Below, piece by piece: positions 55,047 through 64,000 of a stretch of 64,000 bases of DNA. Location of the stretch: assembly GCF_040581485.1 (NCBI RefSeq), contig NC_090132.1, positions 1 to 64,000 on the forward strand. Reading direction: 5' to 3'. Each line of letters opens with the position of its first letter. Position 1 is the first letter of the stretch. The stretch comes from Linepithema humile. Lineage: Eukaryota > Arthropoda > Insecta > Hymenoptera > Formicidae. The translations under genes and the position numbers were made by a program. The notes beneath the pieces were generated by a model, which was given only the letters and a program-made list of their open reading frames with translations, searched no databases and was not told where the DNA came from.

Positions 55047-58009
55047 GTGAGTACTATAACCTCACCATAATGCTATAACTTCTATCTCTTTCTGTTGGCA
55101 TGATTTTTTATATAACACTGAGCTTGACCAATTTTGATTAACTTTTATAAATAATTAGCTTTTGACGTACAAAATTGTACTAATAACATTTCTAATTATA
55201 TAATTTGCTCTTTCTTCTTTCTATGTATTGTATGATACTGTATGATACTGAATGATATTGAATGATACTGAGTGATAAATTAGATAATGTTCATACATTA
55301 ATGTACATACATACATGTACATGCTTTAAATACCAATTAAATTAGTTGTCGATTAAAGTTAATCACACAGAGTTGGTCAAATTCACTCCAAGATTCGTGC
55401 TAACTATATTTTTTGCACTTTTTTTTAAATTTAATTAAAACATATTTCAAATTAATCTGAATATATATTTCACTCTGAGTATGAAGCGAATAGACTCGGT
55501 ATACCAAGAATTATGAATCTTAACACAGTTGTATATCAAATTTGACCAATTCGTGACAGGCACATTGTATCTAAATATTCATGCATCACAAGACTATGTT
55601 TGACAGTTTCACATCTTTAAGCAGTTACATTGATGAAGGATTAAATATAATGGTAAAATATTAACAATAATTTTTACAATAAATAAGTTGGTTAATAAAA
55701 ATTTAATTTAGATTTTTTACCAGCAGTCATGATGTACGAATATCTAGACAGTATACGCTTCGAATGGTTTAAATTTCGTGCAATTTCATATATTAAGGTA
55801 TTCATAATTTCCAGTATACGCTTGCAAAGAATAGATTAATCGTTTAATTGTTATATTTGTTTATTTCAACAATAATTTCTATACTTTTACCATCTTTTTC
55901 TTTTTTCCTCTGCAACAATTATATATATTTTTTAATATTTTCTGCGTTGCTCCATAAGTGAGATTGATTCTGTTTTGTTTCAAGTACGAAAAATGTAACC
56001 AAAAAATGCAAAGATGAAAAAATACAGATAATAAATGTAATAATGTAATGCACAAAGCATGCAAAAATGTGAATAGTATGAGCATAGAAAAATACAAGTT
56101 TCTTCCCAGTTTATTTGTTTTACACTTATAATTAAAAAATTATTTTATACTTATAATGAAAAAAATTTATATTTATTTTTTGAAAAAGAAAAAGGCAAAA
56201 GAAATGCAAAGAAGTGCAGAAAGATCATCTAAAACGAATGAATCTTTAGAGTTTTAAGGATAATTTGCTATAGCCATATTTTCTTGTGCTTTTTTACAAT
56301 TTTATTTTCTGATTTTTTAATAGAAATATCTAAATATTTAAATTTATTTAAATGACATGTACAGAAATAATTAGTAAATTTGGATAACATCTTTAAACAA
56401 TATATCAAAGAAATATGAATATCTAGTTTTCAAAGTGAATATGAAGGGAATTCTTCCTTAACACATTCTTACAAGTTTTCTCTTTTTTCTGCGATGTTTA
56501 AAAGTACGTTTATATCATTTTGAGTATAGAAAATTTCAAGCAATGTAGTTGAAAACAACAGACTGATTGTTCTTCCCTTCTTTCTCACTATTTCGATTAT
56601 TCTCTATTATTCTTTTTTTTATGTTTCTCTCATTTCTTTTTATGTTCTTGATTCATCTAGCGAATGGAACTGCGTGTTTGCATGCGTATATCCGCGAGTG
56701 TTTTCGGGAGAAGGGATCATGATTGGCAGGGTAGATGAAGGATTAGAAAAGATATTTTTCATAACATTGTGCCTAAGATTCGTTCTGCAATCGATTTTGC
56801 ATAGGATATATTTAGAATAATTATCGGTTTGTGTAGGATATATTTTCTGACATCTCAACATGAATTCTCCACGGGTGAATCGTTTAGTGAGATTCATTCT
56901 ATAACAAAGATGGAGTCGATTACATTCGTCGATATTTTTCGTAGTATCTTTTATTCGTTTGGTTTTTACGTTTTTTTAAAAAAGGAAACTAGATGGCAAG
57001 ATACAACACAAAAATTTGAAAGTAAATTGTTATATTTTTTCTGTACAACATCCTATATTGTTAAAATATATCTTTTAAAACAATATTGTTACAACACTGT
57101 AAACTTTAAAAAATGCTATATTAGTAACATATTAATTCTTAAAATATTAATGATATAGTACACATATGCGTCATTGAAAACTGATCGTTATTAACGGTCC
57201 ATTTGCGTTATTTGAAAAAGAAAGTATTTTTTACTTATAAGATTTTTGCAAAATATGGTTTTTGTAGATGTTTTTTAGATCATAGAATTTGAATTTTTAT
57301 TGAAAATTTATAAATTTAATATAGTCTACTTACAATGTAGTAGAGAGAGAGAGAGACAGGGAAAAATTTATCTTATTTTTTAAAACTTAATTTTTTAGAA
57401 CTTTTGTGATTTTCGAAATCAAATTTGTTATCTAATTTTTAAAATTGGCGACAACATTATTTTTATTAAACACAAAATAAAATTTATTATATTCTAAATA
57501 TTTAATTTACGTATCAAATTTAAATTAAGTGCCAATAATTATTTTTTAATTTAATCAATTATTTTAAATTTATGTTATTCTATATCTTTATTTGTGATTA
57601 TTTTAAATTTTGTATATAATAAAATTTACATTTAAATTTTTTCAAATTAAAGATTCTTAAAATACTCTGAAAAAGTTTTTGTGTAAAATTTGTTACTCGA
57701 ATTTTTAATTGCACTGTGCATTGATTTATGATATCGACAGAAAATTTCGATATAGATTTAAATTTAGTTAAATTTAATTTTAAATAATCTTGTGAAGTAT
57801 ACATATATATATAATCTTTACGTAAGTTTAAATATTTTTTAATAGAAATCTTTTTTGGAAATAAAATATTTGTATTTCTTAGCAAGGGATTCTTTATGGG
57901 TTAAATTATGATAGTATGGTTGTATCTAATTATTACATTAATTCTATATACAATATATGTATTTACATTACTGCGTTTTGATGATTCGTGTATTTAATAT
58001 CTGTCTTAA

Positions 58010-60497
58010 ATTATGAGCGATAAAAATAATTGCACTTATGATTTATCACGAAATATTTAATCAAATGTAAAATAACATTTAAATAAAAAATATATTATAA
58101 TATTTATTTGCTATTCAACAGATTCGTGATAAAATTGAGTATCCATGTTTCTTATCTTATTGCATTATTATTTAGGTATAAATGTTTAATAAATTATGAA
58201 ATAATGTGAGGCTAGTATGAATCGATCATATTGCTTCGTAGATGTTCTTATCTCTTAAGCAACATCTTATGTGATAAAAAAGAAAAATAACATTAAAGCA
58301 GTAATAGCAAAAAACAATTACCGAATTTTGAAACACAAATCGAATTTTGAAACTGTGCAATGTTAATTATTTTGAGTTTGTCATTTTGAACAAAACTTTA
58401 ATTGTTTTCCATGGGAAGAGGGGAGCTGAATAAAGACCGAGTCAGCTTTTCCATTACTTAAAAATAAACTCATGTTAAATTAACTCCCTCTATTGTTAAT
58501 AAGATCCAGATTTATGAAAAAACTGCTGTTTTTACTTATTATCTTTGTAAGGCAATCACAACATGAATAAGCTAGTGAGAAAGGTTTTTTTTAAATATAT
58601 ATGTATAATAAAATATGAGTAATCTAATAACGAATAGTAATACTCATTCCAAAAATTTTACTGCGATATTGGATAGATGACATTGAACGCTTTTCTTGTT
58701 AGCAGTTAAATTAGAAGTTACTTATAAGGTCTAAAATTGATACAAGTTTGATTTTTGTGTTCTATTTTTTTACCTTTAAATAGAGCTTTTAAGACTCTAT
58801 AACTCGACAGAAATATGATTAAAGTAAAGATATTTGCTATTGTCCGTTGTGTATGTTTAAAAATAAACAACGCGTATTCCGATTTTTAAACTGCAAATTG
58901 TTTGCAAGAATACTTTGTGTTTCCGTTACACAAGAGAAAACTGGTTAGTTTTTATCCACAGGTAACTCTTTGTATAGAAATATCATTCTTGAGCTATCGT
59001 GCTCACCAGCTTAAAAAAAGCCATTTTGAGAAAAACTTCATAATTGTAAATTTGATTTTTTCAACTTCTGATGGATTTTTCATATTTACATCTAATCGAT
59101 TATTAAATTGGTCCATATGATAGATCTTTCATTCTTATATAGAAATCCCTTATTTTATCATTACCTTTTTTGACAGACAAATCCTGCGTTTCTAGACAAG
59201 TTGAAATATTGGTGTTTATTAAAGTTTAATGCGATATTCATTTTTATACTCAGAATACGCTTATTAAACTAATATGCATTTATTTCCGAATACTATCTCA
59301 TAACTGATAACCATTATTAAAAATAGAAGCTGTTAAAAAATAGTGACTTTTTTAACAATTATATTTGTTTTAAACTACAATTGCATTAAATTATAATTTT
59401 GAAAGCGATAATTAAAGAGTTTATTTTGGCAAATTTATGAGAAATAACTAATTTGCAAAATATACTAGACATGACTTTTATTATTGTTTATATATTATAT
59501 GTTTATATATATAACTTGATAATTTTGTTGATACTGCTGACGACATTTTAAGGAAAATATCAATTTTTTACTTATTAGATTGTCATGTGTTTACTATGTG
59601 TTGGCAATAACTATGGATTTGATAATTATACAATTTACGAAGGCCATATGTCCCTATAATCATAGTGAATTTAAAATATCTTACACATTTTCTTATTTGT
59701 AAACAACTATATCGGGTGATTTATTTTAATCTTAAAAGCAAATATTCGAAGAAATTTTATAAATAAAATTAAATATTCGATTTTTTTCGTAACGGAAGGA
59801 AAGGGACAAAGAGAAATACTGAGAGCAAAAGTTGTAGAATTTAAAGAGATCACAAGATACTGTATTACAAAATATCACGATAATATCTCTGAAAAATATA
59901 TCTGAAAATTTTTTGCAAAAAAATGTTTAATTTTGCATCATTTTAAAAATATTTTGATATCAGCTACAAAAGTATGCAAAAAGAATTTTGGATTCTTATT
60001 TAAAAAATTAAAATAATCTTAATATTACATTAAGAAATTTACCAAAAGATCAAATTAATATCACAATTTTATTATGTCTCCTTTTGACTTCTCTACTCAA
60101 CTTTTGTTCTCAGCATCTTAAATTTGAAGTTGTTTATTAGGATTAAAAGAAATTTGGTATATTTGCAGAAGACAATACATACACATCGATACTGTAATAT
60201 TAAAATATGTTACAAGTATTCAAAAAATAAGATTAATAAAAAGAAGAGTACGGAAATAATATGAAAAAATTTTGCGTGACAATGCAATAAGATATAAGAT
60301 GCATAACAATAAGATAAGAAATATGTTTATATTATATATATTATATATATTATATATATTCAATTTTATCACGAATCTATTGAATAGCAACAAATATTAG
60401 AATATATTTTTTATTTAAATGTGCATTTTTGCATTTGATTCGTGATAATTCATAAGTGCAATTATTTTTGTGACGATTATTTTTATCGCTCATAATC
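58010..60497. mobile_element. 2.5-kb segment bounded by about 130-bp inverted repeats
   Basis: 58010-58140 (GAGCGATAAAAATAATTGCA to GATTCGTGATAAAATTGA) recurs inverted at 60356-60497 with scattered differences. The inside is AT-rich with no ORF over about 70 codons. It is best explained as a non-autonomous or decayed DNA transposon with long terminal inverted repeats. Confidence 0.7.
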
Positions 60498-60815
60498 GGT
60501 CACTTTTTGGGTCGATGCATTCAACAATCATGACTACATGATATTTTTGGCAAACATTTGATTTACATACGTTCTATCGCACGTCTGTCTCTTGCATTAC
60601 TTACAACATAAATTTACTGCGATACATTCTAACGCAATCATGAAATTATAATTCTATTAAAAAAAAGCGCAAATTTGTTTTTTTTAAACCACCACCGACA
60701 CAATATTTATTTATATTATAACTTTTAATTATAACTTAAGATAAAAGAAATATTATAATTAAAAATATATCTATAAACTAAAAACATTCAATTATAAAAA
60801 AAATTTTTTTTTTTT

Positions 60816-60881
60816 AATTGTTATTTGTAAAATATATTCTAATTATATATATAATTAGAATATATTTTACAAATAACAATT
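60816..60881. repeat. Perfect 66-bp palindrome
   Basis: Two 33-bp arms beginning AATTGTTATTTGTAAAATAT meet with no spacer and no mismatch. It would extrude as a cruciform or fold back as RNA. Confidence 0.9.
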
Positions 60882-61337
60882 TAATATATATATTTTACTT
60901 GATAGATGATAGATAAAAACAATAAAAGAGTGAAATACTGTGATAATAATGATAATAATTATGAGATAAATATATGCAAAGAATCCTTAATTGTTACAAG
61001 TAATTACTAGTAGGTAATGTTTATTGATAACATTAATATGTTATGAAAAGAATTGAATGTCAATTAAAATTAAACAATTTTGTGAATATGAAAGAATATT
61101 CGCATTAATTATTTAATAGTTACTGATCATTTAGAGCTCAACTAGAGTACTCGCATTTTAATTGTTATTTTTTAAAATTGCGTTTGTACTTGCTGGCTAG
61201 GTGATTTATGTAACGGCACAGGATAAATCGTGTATCTCGTCATGTAATCCACATGCGCCGAACTGTGCAAGATAAACCGTTACCGCCTTGAACTTGCATA
61301 ACGCTTGCATAATTTTTAATCGATATACCGAACTATA

Positions 61338-61662
61338 CAGGGTGCGGCGGAAAACTCAATATCTACATATGGATATAAAGTAATCTCTTATTAAAAAATA
61401 AATTCAAATATTTTTTTAAAATAAATTTTTAAAAATCGTTTTTTTATACGAGGCTTTGTTTTTTTTTTTTTTTGAGAAAAAAACTTCGAAATACAAATGT
61501 AATGTGTATTATACTTGTATCTATCTCGTACGGGTCGTATTGCTACTTTTCCTTAAAAGCAAAGTTTCATAAAGAAAGAAATTTATTCCAAAAATTTGAC
61601 TTATTTTTTTAACAAGAAATTGGATTATTTTTATATACATATACCACATTTTCCGCCGTAAA
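61338..61662. mobile_element. Possible decayed transposon with short inverted ends
   Basis: CAGGGTGCGGCGGAAAA at the left has an imperfect inverted counterpart (TTTTCCGCCGTA) near 61649-61660. Starts of the form CAGGGTG are common at DNA transposon tips. Confidence 0.35.
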
Positions 61663-61996
61663 AATGGAATATACATGTTATACATTTAAAATATTATTGT
61701 AAATACGGATAGTAATTTCCCAAGGATTTAATGCAATTTGTTATTTCGATGAATTATCTGCGAGATACTATCGCTCGAGAGTGAGTAACCGCGCGATAGT
61801 AAGTATAAGTACAATAATAAGTACACACACGGTAAGCGTGGCGATAGCAATGATTCAAACTTTTACTACATACTTTGGCTTTCGGGAATGCAACTTGTAC
61901 TCGGCTAAGAATTTATTACACGTTGCATCTGACTAGAATAAATTCAATTCTTAATTATGAAGTTAAGCATAATTCAAAATTATAAATTTTATATCT

Positions 61997-62037
61997 ACAC
62001 ACACACACGCGCGCGCGCGCGCGCGCACACACACACC
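61997..62037. repeat. (AC)n(GC)n(AC)n microsatellite
   Basis: Alternating purine-pyrimidine tract of about 40 bp, capable of Z-DNA formation. A similar tract lies at about 62966-63006. Confidence 0.9.
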
Positions 62038-64000
62038 ACCACATATATATGATAGAAATTTAACAATATCATCTCTCTAAATTAAAAGAAATTTTTAGAA
62101 AATATTTAATTAATAATTATTATTTATATATTACATTAATGTACATTATTACTATTACTATTTAATAATGTACATTATTACTATTTATTATTATATATTA
62201 TTTTATTTTTATTATGTTATAGGACAGATTGATATTTTTATAAGACCAATAATTAAGAAGCAAATTAATATTTTTTGAAAATAATTTTTATTTGTTGACA
62301 AACTAAATTGGATTATGCTTTATTCCAATGTTTCTATTGATACTTGAAAAATTTGTATACAAATATGAAACTATACAATTACAGCATTCTAGTAAAGTAA
62401 TAAAAGGAAAATTTCCGAATGAGACATCCCATAAAGATACTGTTACAACTATTATAATAATAGTTAAATTAAGGGTAACAAACATTATAGGGCTTCCGTG
62501 TTGTCAGCGGCGAGAGCGTTCTTTTGTCAGAAATAGTGACACAGGTAATGCAATCGCGCCTCTATCTTTGGCGCACGCGATCTGCGCGCATCCGTAACCT
62601 TCCGGTGCGATGAACAATATGATCTGATTACACAATATGTGCTCTAATACTATACAAAATGTTTCGAAATTGTATTAATAACAATAATCGAAAGTTTGTG
62701 ATCCGCGCAGCAAGAGCTCTATGTTCAAGAATACCTTTTTTAATTTATTATTTTTATTATTTGTTGTTTATTTGGATAAACTAATATAATATCATAAAAG
62801 AAGATACTATTTTGTTATTAAAAAATAATTTATGTTTTAATTTATTATCAAAAATTGTACATTTTTTGGTTTACTTTTGTAAAGAAAAAAAATTAAGTGA
62901 CCGAGAAGGAGCTCTCGTTAAAGAATAAGAGGGAGAGAAAAATACGGATGATATTATGTATAATACACACACACACGCGCGCGCGCACACACACAAACAC
63001 ACACATATATACTTCCATGGTTATCTACTATTTTCTATTATATTTTTGCACCCAATCAATCTTTAGAGAGATCTTTGAACTCCCTCTTATGACGGTTTGC
63101 GCTGTGAAGCGGGTTGATCACGTTACCGGTTCATGTGTTTGCAAAATTTAGGTCAATATGCCTCTACAATATTAAACTATTCGCGAGAGAGACAATACAT
63201 GTATCAGTAAGCTTTTAGCCCATTAAGCCAGTCTGATTTTTGCCCAATGTACCATTCGATTTTGGGCACCTTTAATGTTGCAATTATCATAATCGCACCC
63301 ATTTATCACAATCGACTTTTATCACTTCTCACTTACTCCGATTATTCTACAACACTATATATGTCATGCTAAGAGAAATAATAAATTGTACAACTAATTT
63401 TTACAATTTATGCCATGTTTTTACGCCTTGTAGTAGTCTATGGGGTCTAACGAGATTCTGAGGAACTCTGCAGAATCTAGAAATTTCTACAAGCTAGAAA
63501 GGACTTGATGCTTGCTGATAATTAATTTTATGTTTTTAGTTTTCGCAAAGATAAAAAATTTTATTTCTCACTCTTCTTGCATCTTTGCAAATATAATATA
63601 ATAAAATTGATGTAAATTTGAATGTGTCCACTTTTATAAAATATAATAGCAATTAACAAGAGACACATAACGATAGTAAACGGACATTAGCGCGATATTA
63701 GTACCGACAGATCCGATTTTATAAATAATCACAACTCATGGTCGATCAAGTAATTGCATATTGACGCGGTTGCCAGGCGGAGCGCATAGTCGACCTCTTC
63801 GATTGCGCGAAGAATCGATTATCTTCGCTGCGGCAGCAGTGTGACGGACTATTCTGACCCGAATCAAACTCATTTCGTACCAGAGGACACGCAATCCAAA
63901 AGTGATCATATTTTATATACATCTCGATTCTTCTCTCACCTTCGCGCGACTTCAATTGATTCCTCTTCCAATAGTTTGATCGTAGAATCTATTATTTTTC

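Larger units (their letters stand above)
55047..64000 (+). other. sgg: First intron of shaggy (incomplete)
   Basis: AT-rich non-coding DNA to the window edge, with no recognisable exon. It includes a 2.5-kb inverted-repeat-flanked segment (58010-60497), a perfect 66-bp palindrome (60816-60881), a possible decayed transposon (61338-61662) and CA/CG microsatellites. A long first intron is typical for signalling genes with alternative promoters. Confidence 0.7.

Overview
The window is the left end of an arthropod chromosome, most probably a hymenopteran such as an ant. It opens with 4,981 bp of uninterrupted CCTAA, read inward from a chromosome end (TTAGG on the minus strand). Further in lie spliced insect genes with short GT-AG introns, AT-rich intergenic DNA and many small foldback transposons. 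I inferred the organism from the telomere unit, gene structure and transposon style, not from a database search.

Positions 1-25,700 are telomere and subtelomere. Three non-LTR retrotransposons sit in the telomeric repeat, all on the minus strand, with poly(A) tails towards the chromosome tip and only 39-54 bp of TTAGG between them. Element A (4982-12176) is intact, with a zinc-knuckle ORF1 and an endonuclease/reverse-transcriptase ORF2 of the R1 clade (TRAS/SART-like). Elements B (12221-16351) and C (16391-19678) carry only an ORF1-type gene and no endonuclease or reverse transcriptase. They share nearly identical 5' and 3' ends but strongly diverged proteins. All three begin with an 88-nt segment that folds like an HDV-type self-cleaving ribozyme, with compensatory changes between A and B/C. 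A fourth element, D (19948-24402), is a frameshifted relic.

Positions 25,000-31,000 hold transposon debris (DDE transposase tail, Harbinger-like fragment, foldbacks), a THAP-domain gene (+ strand) and a dual-specificity phosphatase like DUSP3 (- strand). Positions 32,269-43,132 hold two complete minus-strand genes: an SLC35F6-like transporter (7 exons) and ATP-citrate lyase (10 coding exons). Positions 43,133-49,738 are AT-rich intergenic DNA with an 842-bp foldback element. An STK16-like kinase (6 exons, one probable GC-AG intron) occupies 49,739-52,234 on the minus strand. After a 2.7-kb divergent promoter region rich in GAC and GA repeats, the first coding exon of GSK3/shaggy begins at 54,962 on the plus strand. 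The rest of the window is its first intron.

The most interesting system is the telomere-embedded set. One autonomous element apparently coexists with gag-only partners that keep the same terminal RNA structures, a TTAGG-telomere parallel to the HeT-A/TART division of labour in Drosophila, but with the opposite insertion polarity.
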